This document shows, piece by piece, positions 34,566 to 46,362 of a stretch of DNA of 64,000 bases (positions are counted from its first letter, which is position 1; the number at the start of each line of letters is the position of its first letter). Origin of the DNA: Hemileia vastatrix. Taxonomy: Eukaryota; Basidiomycota; Pucciniomycetes; Pucciniales; Zaghouaniaceae. Made by a program: the position numbers and the translations under genes. The stretch is taken from positions 10,129,001-10,193,000 of the forward strand of contig JASXTE010000016.1 in NCBI GenBank assembly GCA_030280995.1. The letters run 5' to 3'. The notes under the pieces were generated by a model that was given only the letters and a program-made list of their open reading frames with translations, did no database searches and was not told where the DNA came from.

Positions 34566-36455
34566 TGTAGCACTTGAAGTAAAAGTCAAACTTTTAATGC
34601 ATTAATCAGTGCAAAAATCCAAACACAAAGCACAAAATCAACATCTACATAGAATCTGCCTTTTTCCTTTGTGCGCCTTGATTTGACCATGCTATCTAAA
34701 CCTTAAATCTAAATTAGTCAATAATATGCCTATTTTCAGGCTGACATCAAGTACAAAGACGTGAAATAGCTTGAATGGTCAGTGTCTAGAAGATTTTAAT
34801 GGTCCTATATGAACACTGTAGTACGAAATTCAATAAGTATTAAAATATAACTCAATATAAGGGCCTCAGTAATTTTAATCTCAATAATTATATATGGCTT
34901 ACAATTTTATAGTTGGTAGAGATATAGATTTAATAAATTCAGATACTATTCAAAGACTTTATAATTACTATTGATATGTATTGTAATTTTATTGGTTATA
35001 TGTTTTAATTGTAATGATAAAGAATGTAGAAAACAAGACCAAAAACCTCCTCCTTTTAAACACAATAACTTTCCCAATGAACCCCTTGATTAACCAGCTC
35101 TATACACAGTTAATGACGCCTCATTCCAGCTAATAGACACACCCAACAACATAAATAGTGTCCAGTAACATAATTAGAATGATTTCACCCGCCAATATCC
35201 TGTAGTAATAGGGATAATCCATTAAAAATAGAGAATAAGCAAAAAAGAGAGTGTATGCATGTTATACATTAAAAAAAGATTAAAAAGGGAAAATTAAGAC
35301 TAATTATTACTCAATAATAAAGGGGATTAACAGTATAAATGTTGGGACTAATCATGACATTATACTACATGAAATCCCCATTCACAAATAACCAAAATTG
35401 ACTGAGAAACCACTTATAAACCCAAAAAGAGGCATGAGATACAGGGTAACTACATGCAGTCCTTGGCAGGTGCTTGCACAGGAAAATTCTTGACTAACTT
35501 AGGCAAATTTAAGTGTGGTAGTGAATTAAAGTGCCAAGATTGAGGTTATTAATGAAATTAGTGCATATAAAGAGTGTCAATGCATTTGTAATTAAGCTAG
35601 GACACTAAATAAGCGCCTGTTGCCTATTTTAGCGTGTTTCCCCACAGTGGGCATAGAATGTGGGGTAATTATAGTGTGAAAATTCTAAATTTTCTTAAAA
35701 TGAAGCTATTCTCACAGGAAAAATGCAGGCAGTATGTGGCCAGTACACAGAAGCCATTTCTGGCATAAAAAACACCAAATTTGAAAAATGTTATTTTTAT
35801 GCATTTGAGTAGCCAAATCAATAGCTCTAATTAATAAAAATTTATCTGTAAAAGTGCCTTTTTAATATTATTAAATTTATAACGCATATAGTCAAATTTT
35901 AAGTGATTTAAAGCACACTTCTTGTTTTTCATGTAAAATAATGAAAACAACAGTTTTAAGTCTACTTAAAAATCATTTAGCCTTATATTTAAGGTTATTA
36001 AGATTACTCTAACATATTCAAACTTAAGATTAAGTACATAAGACTTATAAAAGGTGGATATATGCATGTATATAAGGTGTTATAATGACATATTTTGTAT
36101 TTTATCATAAATTTACTTATGTATACTATTTGTGTACTCTAATTTTTTGCTCCCATGTATAGTCCATGTGTTTATAATAACTTATAAGTACTTTTTACTC
36201 AGTCCTGGGGATATCCAGGCTGACACTTATACTTTTCAATATTAAGTGAATGTGCAGTATATTGGTGCTATGGTCCTTGATATATTATCAATGTTGGGTT
36301 ATTGTGTATCTGAGCATATTTAAAAGTCTATGAGTAGTAATAGGAGAACATTTAAAGGATCTGTGGGTTATCTTTGAGGGTCAGTGATAAAGTAAGGGAG
36401 GTTTATTAAAGGGGTCAATGTGAGGTGGAGCTATCTATATAATTTGGTGCATTTG
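34566..36455 (-). repeat. Partial LTR-E copy, split by a solo LTR-B
   Basis: 34,566-34,733 plus 36,226-36,455 align in reverse complement with 61,004-61,766 (for example GGGTTATTGTGT...AAGGGTCAGTGATA). The copy is cut where the plus-oriented LTR-E begins at 36,456. Confidence 0.7.
34734..36225 (-). repeat. Solo LTR-B, minus strand (1,492 bp)
   Basis: Complete copy reading TGTCAGCCTGGATATC from 36,225 leftwards. Flanked by CCTAT and CTTAT, a target duplication with one change. It sits inside an LTR-E copy. Confidence 0.85.
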
Positions 36456-36972
36456 TGTCACTGGATGGCCTATGCACAAGGTCAAGGGTGTTCATGAGTA
36501 AGTGAGATTGGAAAAGATGATTGAAGACTACTTTGAAGCACAGAGGAATACTTTTAGGGAGTGATTCAAAAATACATCAAAGATAATTTTCTTGCTTTGA
36601 GATAAGTTCAAGGTGAATAATAATGTATGGTAGAGTAACACTAAAATTCAAGGTGTCTCATGAAGGGTTGGAACATGATAATCATAAGAGATTTGGAAGT
36701 TTAAGAGTTTGAATAGAAATTGATTAATAAGAAAGGTAAGAAAAAATAATAGCTTTTTATAATTTTCACCACTATCACAATAATATTATAAATTGATTCT
36801 AAGAATGTCAAACCAAATCCACCCCAATTATATAGACAACTCCATCTCACATTGACTTATTTAATAAGCCACCCTTAATATATCACTGGCCCTTCAATAT
36901 AGCCCACAGATCCTTTAACCTTACTCCTATCCTTAATCTCAGACCTTTAATTACCTTTGGGCACACAATAAC

Positions 36973-39563
36973 TGTCAGCCAGTCTGTACCAGCAGCCCAG
37001 TAAATGTTATGATAATTTATTGATCCTGAAAGAGGGCATAAAATTATTCATTTTATGTATTTAAATTAATATTATATTGCATAATAAAATTATATAAGTA
37101 TCTTATTAAATATAAGTAAAATAAGTGTTATAATAATTTTATTATTATATAAATTATTTATGCATTTAAATTAAGAATAATATATTTTATATTCTATAAA
37201 CTATGTCGCATTTTCATGTATTTAATAATTAATAATTAAAAATTAATTAATTATTAACATATATTCTAATTATAAGTATTAAATTGACTTATAATGAAAT
37301 CAAATTAATTAATTAAATTTGAATATTAAATAAAACCTTTCATATCTTATTAAACATAAGTGTTGGGCGCTTTTTGACTCATAATTGTGTCATAAAAATA
37401 TTAAACAAGTTAAAACAATTTATTAAATAAATTAATAATTTTTTATCCTAAAAATTAGTAATTTTGTTAAAATAAATACTTGTTTTAACTTAAAATAATT
37501 ATTACACTAATAAAAATAATTAAAATAATTAATTACTCATGTTTTATACTGAGTTAATTAATTACACTATTTTTATGTGTTAAAATAGTTCATTTTAATG
37601 TTTTACTTAAAATTGGTTTTTTAAATAAAGGGTTATCAGACATATTTTAAATTAAATTGGTTTTTTTTATGTGTCTCAAACTTATTTAATTACTCCCTAA
37701 TTTTATCATAACTTTTTGAGATTAAATTGGTGGATTTTGGGCTCTTTTATATTAATAATAACATTAATGATAATAATAAGATAAAGTAAGTAACAAGTGG
37801 ACTGGCTACAGGGGGTTACACAAGGTCTTTATATAGGCAAGGGGCACTCTGAAGCTCCACATTAATGTATATTGTCAAGGGTCACTTTTGGTCTAGAAGC
37901 TTTGGTACAGTATTATATGAAGATTTTAAGGTATTATTTGACTCTCAATATTTAGGTACGTATTTCTCAATCAAGTATGATTTCTTTTCTCAAAGTAAGA
38001 GGTAGATTTAAATATTTTATATAAGTTATAGGATAGAATTACGTTTTGTTGTAAGTACTAAAGATATAAGTTATAATAAATAAGTTTTAGTGTTATTGTT
38101 ATTGTAATAAAATGAGTTGGTAAGATAGAATGATTAAAAGACAACAAAAAGAGAGGCCTTTTATAGGCAAAGGAGAGACAAAGCACGGAAATCAAATTCT
38201 AAAAACAGTAGGAAGAGAGAGAGAAAAAGAACATTCCAGAAAGAGTATTTCAAATAATAAAGTTATTCCAAAAAGAAGGCATCAAAAAGATGTATTTACA
38301 GAGTATGTCAGAAATACATCAATATTTTTAATATTTACTGTAAATGTCAATCCCAAATAAGAAAATTGATTTTTTTGTATATATTTAATATTATTTGAAT
38401 ATTTAAATCTTATTTTATCTTTGTATTTTATTTTTTAAATATAAAGTTTTATTTTTCCCAACCTGTCAATTGAGCACGGTGTTAGAGAAAAATATAAGGG
38501 ACAAAATTATAATTTTAATTTTACTTATTTATTTAATTAATTAATTTAATTTTAACATTCTGTAACTAGTTAATTTATAACTAATTTTAATGTAACTAAA
38601 TGATAATTAAATAATAATTAAAGATGATAAGGTGCGGCTTCATCCAGTAAATAATTACTTATTTCACTGGGTGAGTCTAGTAGCCTGGCTGACATATATA
38701 CAAATTAAAATAAAATAAAAATAATATGTAACTAATTTTGAGTAAGTGTAAGGGGAAACCCATGATACAATTAACTAAGATACATGAATAAGAGCCCAAA
38801 ATCCACCAATTTAATCTCAAAAAGTTAAAAAAAAATTAGGGAGTAATTAAATAAGTTTGAGACACATAAAAAAAACCAATTTAATTTAAAATATGTCTGA
38901 TAACCCTTTATTTAAAATACCAATTTTAAGTAAAACATAAAAATGAACTATTTTAACACATAAAAATAGTGTAATTAATTAACTCAGTATAAAACATGAG
39001 TAATTAATTATTTTAACTATTTTTATTAGTGTAATAATTATTTTAAGTTAAAACAAGTATTTATTTTAACAAAATTACTAATTTTTAGGATAAAACATTA
39101 TTAATTTATTTAATAAATTGTTTTAACTTGTTTAATACTTTTATGACACAATTATGAGTCAAAAAGCGCCCAATACTTATGTTTAATAAGATATGAAAGG
39201 TTTTATTTAATATTCAAATTTAATTAATTAATTTGATTACATTATAAGTCAATTTTATACTTATAATTATAATATATGTTAATAATTAATTAATAATTAA
39301 TTTTTAATTGTTAAATACATAAAAATGCGACATAATTTATAGAATATAAAATATATTATTCTTAATTTAAATGCATAAATAATTTATATAATAATAAAAT
39401 TATTATAACACTTATTTTACTTATATTTAATAAGATACCTGTATAATTTTATTGTGCCATATAATATTAATTTTTATATATATAATGCATAATTTTACGC
39501 CCTCTTTCAGGTTCAATAAATTAAAATAACATTTACTGGGCTCCTAGTACAGCCTGGCTGACA
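36973..39563. mobile_element. Inverted LTR-A pair inserted as one unit
   Basis: The left arm, about 36,973-37,749, starts TGTCAGCCAGTCTGTACCAG; the right arm, about 38,785-39,563, is its near-exact reverse complement. Flanks ATAAC and ATACC are a target duplication with one change, and 61,505-61,545 shows the same sequence without the insertion. Both outer ends are LTR 5' ends, unlike a normal element. The loop contains a TATA block of a minus-strand LTR-A (37,800-37,860) and a later LTR-D insertion. Confidence 0.75.
37873..38694 (-). repeat. Solo LTR-D (822 bp)
   Basis: Ends TGTCAAGGGTC and GCCTGGCTGACA, flanked by TATAT on both sides (37,868-37,872; 38,695-38,699). Contains GCCTTTTATAGGC, a TATA-like block on the minus strand. 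Inserted in the loop of the inverted LTR-A pair. Confidence 0.85.
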
Positions 39564-39954
39564 ATACCCCAACATTAAAAATATACTATTGATCCTAGCA
39601 CTACTACATTGGTAATTTTTTAAATTTGAAAAGTATAAGCAGATGATTTACTAATTTAGATTTAAGGTTTAGATATCCCAGTTGCTAGTGCTTTCAAATT
39701 AAGACAACAAAGGGGAAAAGCAATTACTAGGTAGATGTTGCTTCCTGCACTTAGATTATGGATTTATGTACTGATTTATAGATTAAAAGATTGAATTTTG
39801 CTTCAAGTGTCACTTGAAACTTGAAAGATTCCCAGGTATAAAACACAAGCTCTTTTAAGCATGAGAACTGTTCATTAACCTTATCTCCTCATTTTCCTCT
39901 TCTTGATAATTTTAATAGAGTTTTTTAAATAGATTTTAATTTAATATTTAAACT

Positions 39955-42411
39955 ATGACTGATTGCAACAACTCCACATCTACTTCCCCTCATCACTACA
40001 CTGACAGAAGGATATACAAGCAGCAATTCAAGGTAGCATGCACCTCATGCATGGCTATGGAACTATTTTGGGTAGGAAGCACCACATCCCATGATACTTT
40101 CAAGAAGTGCAAGTTTTGTTGATGGTGGCAAGTAGTATGATACGTGTCAGACTGGATATCCCCAGGACTGAGTAAAAAGTACTTATAAGTTATGTTAAAC
40201 ACATGGACTATAAATGGGAGCAATAAATAAGAGTACACAAATAGTATACATAAGTAAATTTATGATAAAATACAAAATATGACATTATAACACCTTATAT
40301 ACATGCATATATCCACCTTTTATAAGTCTTATGTAGTTAAATATAAGGCTACATAATTTTAAGTAGACTTAAAGCTGTTGTTTTCACTTTTTTACATTAA
40401 AAACAAGAAATGCACTTTAAATCACTTAAAAGTTGACTATATGTGCTATAAATTTAATAATATTAAAAATGCACTTTTACAGATCAGTTTGTATTAATTA
40501 GAGCTATTGATTTGGCTACTCAAATGCATAAAAATAACACTTTTCAAATCTGGTGTTTTATATGCCAGAAATGGCTTCTGTGTACTGGCCACATACTGCC
40601 TGCATTTTTCCTGTGTGAATAGCTTCATTTTTAGAAAAGTTAGCTTTTTCACACTATAATTACCCCACATTCTATTCCCACTGTGGGGAAACACACTAAA
40701 ATAGACAAAAGGCGCTTATTTAGTGTCCTAGCTTAATTATAAATACATTGACCCTCTTTATATGCACTAATTTCATTAATAACCTCATTCTTGGCACTTT
40801 CATCTACTACCACTCTTAAATTTTGCTTAAATTAGTCAAGGATTTACCCATGTAAGGACCTTCCAAGGACTGCATGTAGTTACCCCACATCTCATGCCCC
40901 TTTTTGGGTTTTTAAGTGGTTTCTCAGTCAATTTTGGTTATTTTTGAATGGGGATTTCATGTAGTATAATGTCATGATTAGCCCCATCATTTCTACTGTT
41001 AATCCCCCTTAATATAGAGTAATAATTAGCCTTAATTTTCCCTTTTATTCTTATATTTTAAATATATTACACGCACATACTCTCTTTTTTGTTTATTCTT
41101 TTTTTTGATGGATTATCCCTATTACTACAGGATTTTGGCAGGTGATATCATTCTAATTATGTTACTAGTCACTCTTTATGTTGTTGGAAATGTCTATTAG
41201 CTGAAATGAGGCGTCATTATACAGGTATTGATCTGGTAAATCAAGGAGCTCATTGGGGAAGTTATTGTGTATAAAAGGAGGGAGTTTTTGGTCTTGTTTT
41301 CTACATTCTTTATCATTACAATAAAACATATAAACAAATACAATTACAATACATATCAATAGTACTTATAAAGTCTTTGAATAGTATCTGAATTTATAAA
41401 ATCTATTTTTCTACCAACTATAAGATTGTAAGCCATATATTATTATTGAGATTAAAAGTACTTATACCCTAATATTGAGTTATATTTTAATACTTATTGG
41501 ATTTTTACTTCAGTATTCATATAGGACCATTAATATATTCTAGAAAATTGACCATTCAAGCTAGTTCACGTCTCTGTACTTGACCTCAGCCTGACATTAC
41601 ATGTTGTAGAAGAAAGAAGTTTTCAAGGACTGGTCCTCCTGGACAAAGTTTTGGTTGATTGCTAAAGACAAGCCCATTGTTGAACACATTTGGGAGGTGC
41701 CCATCAAAAATTATTCCATGGTGGATGGTACTGAGGAGGAGAGGAAGGAGATCTCTGGTTGGGTAGCTGGTCTGAATCAGGGGAAAAGACCATTGGCTTT
41801 GGAGGAAGGGTTTGACAAGTTGGTCAAGGATGGGTCAGATCTGGTAGTGGAGGTTTCTCCTACCACAAAATGCTGTTGACTGATTGTTGAAGATGAAGAT
41901 GATGAGGCTGTGGAAGTCATTGAACCCACCAGGCAAAAATTATTTATTGAAGCAGATCCTGAGTTTGAAGTAAGTAGTTTTAAGGTTTTTAAGTTTGTTT
42001 TGCTTTATTAGCTAACTTATACTTTTTTTCAGGAGGCCAAAATCAATGAAGAATTGCCTGTTGAACCAGAGGTAGTGGTTATTGAGCCTTGAGTCACAGA
42101 TAAACCACCAGTCAAAGCTGGTCACTCAAGTGTTACTCTTAGTGAAGCCACAGCTGGTGCTTTGAATGGGGAGGTCAACAAAGCCTGGTAAGGCTCATTG
42201 AACCATGTTTGTCAAACATTTATGCAAAAAAATTTCCGGGATTGTTGATGTGGCTTACTATGATGTAGCAATGGAATTACTGGACATTGGAGAGGTGCTG
42301 CCAGCTGGGGAGGAAGTGGTTTTCAAGAGTGGTAGAAATGAAATTTGAAGAGTGGTGGAGAAAATGAAGGAATTGATTCAGAGGAAAATAGATGATAAGA
42401 TTTTTAAATAG
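39955..42411 (+). pseudogene. Unknown gene broken by a solo LTR and by stops
   Basis: 5' part 39,955-40,144: ATG, MTDCNNSTSTSPHHYTDRRI, then two close Cys pairs (VACTSCMAM...KKCKFC), followed by a stop. After the LTR, 41,600-41,969 reads WSSWTKFWLIAKDKPIVEHI and an acidic stretch, with a GT-AG intron (GTAAGTAG to TTTTTCAG, 41,970-42,032). It continues with AKINEELPVEPEVVV and, after a frame change, DVAYYDVAMELLDIGEVLPA to a stop at 42,409-42,411. At least four in-frame stops. I do not recognise the family; the Cys pairs suggest metal binding. It could be a host gene or an accessory gene of another element. Confidence 0.5.
40145..41596 (+). repeat. Solo LTR-B (1,452 bp)
   Basis: TGTCAGACTGGATATCC to ACTTGACCTCAGCCTGACA. 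About 40 bp shorter than other copies, mainly around 40,330. Flanks ATACG and TTACA do not match well. It interrupts the unknown gene. Confidence 0.82.
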
Positions 42412-42876
42412 AAGGAAAAGAAAAAGAGAAGAGAAAAAAATGTATATAGTTTTTATCTTGAATATTTGTTAATTCTGTTGTTTTTAATTTTGTTGAAATT
42501 TATTTATTTAAGAAAGAAAAGAAATTGAAATTGAGAGAAAAAAGAGAAAGAAATTTAAATTTTCTTTAATTTTAATTTTAGTTTATTATAATTTATTCTG
42601 TTTTGAAGTTTTAATTTAATTTTAATATTTCAAATAAAGTAAAAAGGGAAAAAATTGTTTTAAAGAAAAAAAATTCAATGAATAAGACGATTTGATTTAA
42701 ATAATTTTTTTTTAGATTTGATGATAATTAAAAGATAAGATGGTTTTTAGTTTTATGGTGAAGATGTTGATTTTTGAGAATTGTTGTAGGAGAAGAGAAG
42801 AGAAGAAAAAGATAAAAATAAATAAAGTTTGATTTTGAAAGAACAAAGAAAAAATTGAATTGAGATTGAATTGAAT
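42412..42876. other. Purine-rich AT stretch
   Basis: Runs of GAAAAGAAAAAGAGAAG-type sequence and short AT blocks between the broken gene and element 2. Nothing recognised. Confidence 0.5.
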
Positions 42877-44150
42877 TATCGGCTGGCCATCTAGAAGAAG
42901 GAGGAAAACAATGAAGAATGGAGAGGAAGAGGAAGTGATAGGGAAGGAAGTAAAGTAATAAAAGAATTTGTAGTTATTTTTAAGAGAAACAAAGCAATGA
43001 GGACTTCTTGGACTTGACAGAAAAGTGAGGGTTATGTTAAAATATAATATATTGATTTTAAGTAAGGTTTTAATTCTCAATGCGCGGAAACACTTATATG
43101 TATTATTAGACTTAGAGCAACTGTAGAAATTTATTAAAATTTATATTAGAACTATGATACTAATAAAAATAATAATAATTTGTATAATATCTAAATATTT
43201 AATAAAAATGTGAGTGTAATAAGTGATGGGTTAAAGGGGATTACCCAAGGCCCTTTTATAGACCAAGGGACCTCTGAAGCGCCACAAATCAGTGAATACA
43301 AAATAGTAATAAGCTAAAACAAGAATATAAAAGGGTAGAAATTAAACATGGATATTAAGAGAAAAATATTAAAAAATTAACTAAAACCTGTGAGTAATTA
43401 ACCATTTTCCCACCATGACTTCCCAAAACACTTAATTAAAATAATTAGTAACCAAGTAAGTCTGAAACATGAGAAAAAGAGTAAAATAATCCAAAACAGA
43501 CATTATAGTGACATGTAAAGGGTTTAGTAAAACAAATAAAATTATTTTCACGCCAAAAATTCATATAATAAATTCAATCCAGTTTAAAGCAATTTTAATT
43601 AATTGTTTTAACTATGTAATTAATTCAATAATTAGTTTAAATGAAACATATAATTAATTTAATGATATTTGTAATTTAAAGTGGGGATTTTAATACTATG
43701 TTATTAAATAAGTGTTATAATTTATTTAAAAAATTTTCCTGACACAATTAAGGTTCAAAAGAAGCGCCCAATATTATTTTTTAATAATATATGAAAAGTT
43801 TTATTTAATATATTAATTTAATTAATTAATTTAATTACATTATAAGTCAATTTTACATATATAATTATAATATATGTTTGTAATTAATTAATTATTAATT
43901 TAAAATTATTAAATACATAAAAATGTGCCATTATTTGTAGAATATAAAATATATTATGCTTAATTTAAATGTATAAAAATTTATATAACAATAAAATTAA
44001 TATAAAACTTATATTTAATAAGATACTTATATAATATTATTATGCAATAATATATTAATTTATATACATAAAATACAATTCTTACACCCTCTTTCAGTTC
44101 CAATAAATTAACATATCATTTACTGGGCTCCTGGTATAGCCTGGCTGACA
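42877..44150 (-). repeat. 3' LTR of element 2 (LTR-A)
   Basis: On the minus strand TGTCAGCCAGGCTATACC at 44,150 to GCCGATA at 42,877. Contains CTTTTATAG near 43,253, the promoter-type block. The end is ATA rather than the usual ACA. Confidence 0.87.
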
Positions 44151-44161
44151 CTCCCTCACTC
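44151..44161 (-). promoter_or_regulatory. Polypurine tract of element 2
   Basis: GAGTGAGGGAG on the minus strand directly before the 3' LTR. It overlaps the end of the integrase reading frame by a few bases. Confidence 0.65.
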
Positions 44162-46081
44162 TAAAAAAACAATAAAAAAATGCTTAGAGTTTTTCTTTTT
44201 GTACTTTTTTAACAGAGTAGGAAGATTTGAAATCTCCTTTACAGGTATCCATGCATCATGTTCAGATGATTTGTTCTTATATCTCAATAAATATTCAGTA
44301 CCTCTTTCAGAAGTGATAATTCTATCATTGAGGATTTTATCAATTTCTGCAGTTTCTGTGACTTCCTGAGGGTTTTTCTTAGGTCTTCCCCTTATTTTGG
44401 GAAGTAAGTCACTGTTGGAGGTATAAGGCTTAAGCAAAGAAATGGGAAAAACAGGATGTTTCCTATCATATGGAGAATACAATACAACTTCTACTGCATT
44501 ATCTCCAACCATTCTTTTAACAACAAAGGGTCCTACAAAAGGATCTTTTAATTTGTTCTTACCTTGTAAATTGAAATGGACAGTAGATATCAACACTTCA
44601 TCACCCTTGTTAAATGTGTATTCTTTATGGGATTTATCCCATCTTTTCTTTTCATATTCAAATGCTTTATCAATACAGCTTTGAGCATGTTTTCTGCATA
44701 GCTGGTGCATTTGCATAAAAGATTTTACACCAGGATGTAGTTCCAACTTAGGTAATTTATTATTGAGAATTTGAGCAGGAGTATTTGGGAAATAACCTAA
44801 CCAAAGCTCAAAAGGCTTTTTCTCAGTGACAGAATGAACAGTGCTATTATATGCAAATTCAAGACCAGGCAATAGAGTGACCCAATCATGAGTAAATCTG
44901 TCATTGTCATTATATTCTAAACCAAAGGCACAATAACTTCTAATCATATCTTCCAGAGTTTGAATCATTCTCTCAGCTAGACCATCAGTCTGAGGATGGT
45001 GAGCTGTAGAAAACTTTAACTCACAGCCACAAATATCCATCAAAGAGGTCCAAAACTCAGAAGTAAATTTTGGATCTCTATCAGAGATAATGGCTTTTGG
45101 AAAACCAATAATATTAAACATGTAAGACCACCATAAGAAAGCTAATTCTTTTGTGGATACATCTTTGTGGGTGGGAATAAATTTGCACATTTTTGTGGAT
45201 CTATCTACTATTACCCAACAAGAATTATAGCTGTCTTTACCTGCAACAGGAAGACCAGTGACAAAATCCATGTTAATTATTTGCCAAGGAGCATCAGGTG
45301 CTTCAATATTTTGTAATAACCCTGCTATTTTACCTGTCAACCTTTTAGATTTTTGGCAGGAATCACAAGATTCAACATATAATTTTGTATCTTCCGACAT
45401 ATTAGCCCACCAAGCAGTGTTTTTGATTCTAATCAATGTTTTTTCGAGATCAAAATGACAAGCTAGTATGTCATCATGACAAAGTTTGAGGATAGTTTCT
45501 TTCATAGAAGGAGGAATTACAATTACATTAGTAAGCTTTCTTCTATAATATATATAACCATCTTCAATAGAAAAATTTCCTTTAATCAAAGCATTTTGAT
45601 ACTTTTCAGGAAGAGTTTTAATCAATGCTTGAATTGAGGCATTCTTAGGATCATTTAAGATAGTAACTAATCTGTTTAAATCAGAATCCTTATCATATGA
45701 ATCCAGTATTAATTGCAATAACTCTTCTTCCATATCAACTATAAATATACCATAGATATGAACAGTATCATCTTTAGGTACATAAGCAGGATTGGAGTCA
45801 TAATTTTGCAGAGGCAATATGGACAGCATATCAACATTGGAGTGAACATTTCCAGCCCTATGGGCAATTGTCATCCATCCTCTGTATTCTTGAACAGGAA
45901 TTTGCCACCTGAGCATATGTCTATTAGGTGTTTTCAGGTTTAAGAGGGACTTCACAGCACCACAGTCAGTTACCAATTCAAACTTTTGGTCATCTAGATA
46001 GTAATGAAGCTTCTCAAGAGCCCAAGAAACTGCTAAGCACTCTAATTGAGCTGCACCATATTTCAATTCACTATTTCTCAA
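44156..46081 (-). CDS. Element 2 RNase H C-terminus, integrase and chromodomain
   Basis: An open stretch of 641 codons. RNase H end: YGAAQLECLAVSWALEKLHY (1-30). Integrase zinc domain: CHDDILACHFDLEKTL and CDSCQKSK (near 205-240). Catalytic core: IINMDFVTGLPVAG, SDRDPKFTSEFW, HHPQTDGLAERM. Integrase C-terminus: YTFNKGDEVLISTVHFNLQG. Chromodomain: IDKILNDRIITSERGTEYLL with AWIPVKEISN at the end. All DDE residues appear present. The true start lies upstream, beyond a stop near 46,131. Confidence 0.9.
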   Translation of the reverse strand: MRNSELKYGAAQLECLAVSWALEKLHYYLDDQKFELVTDCGAVKSLLNLKTPNRHMLRWQIPVQEYRGWMTIAHRAGNVHSNVDMLSILPLQNYDSNPAYVPKDDTVHIYGIFIVDMEEELLQLILDSYDKDSDLNRLVTILNDPKNASIQALIKTLPEKYQNALIKGNFSIEDGYIYYRRKLTNVIVIPPSMKETILKLCHDDILACHFDLEKTLIRIKNTAWWANMSEDTKLYVESCDSCQKSKRLTGKIAGLLQNIEAPDAPWQIINMDFVTGLPVAGKDSYNSCWVIVDRSTKMCKFIPTHKDVSTKELAFLWWSYMFNIIGFPKAIISDRDPKFTSEFWTSLMDICGCELKFSTAHHPQTDGLAERMIQTLEDMIRSYCAFGLEYNDNDRFTHDWVTLLPGLEFAYNSTVHSVTEKKPFELWLGYFPNTPAQILNNKLPKLELHPGVKSFMQMHQLCRKHAQSCIDKAFEYEKKRWDKSHKEYTFNKGDEVLISTVHFNLQGKNKLKDPFVGPFVVKRMVGDNAVEVVLYSPYDRKHPVFPISLLKPYTSNSDLLPKIRGRPKKNPQEVTETAEIDKILNDRIITSERGTEYLLRYKNKSSEHDAWIPVKEISNLPTLLKKYKKKNSKHFFIVFLE

Positions 46082-46362
46082 GGTTCTTGAAATATAACAA
46101 ATTACAACTTCTGAGGGTTTATCATTAATAATTTATTTCTGGTGGAGGGCAGCACCCAGACCAACATAGCTAGCATCTGTATACAGGACAAATGGTTTGT
46201 TAAAATCTGGAAGAGCTAAGATAGAGGCTGTCATTAAGCAACATTTTAATGTATCAAAAGATTTTTGACAGTCAATATTCCAGATGAATGCAAAATCTTT
46301 CCTAGTTAGTTTGGTAAGCGGTAAGGCTATGACCTGATAATTTTTATTATATTGTCTATAAT
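46082..46362 (-). pseudogene. Element 2 reverse transcriptase connection and RNase H start
   Basis: Joins the two pol halves. Reads YNKNYQVIALPLTKLTRKDF, then ILALPDFNKPFVLYTDASY with the first RNase H Asp, then a stop (CAG AAA TAA). Ends at the ATAAT duplication next to the nested LTR. Confidence 0.8.

Larger units (their letters stand above)
36456..39812 (+). repeat. LTR-E copy split by a 2.6 kb insertion
   Basis: Starts TGTCACTGGATGGCC, ends TTCAAGTGTCA. 36,456-36,972 and 39,564-39,812 together match 61,004-61,766, which serves as the uninterrupted version. Confidence 0.75.
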
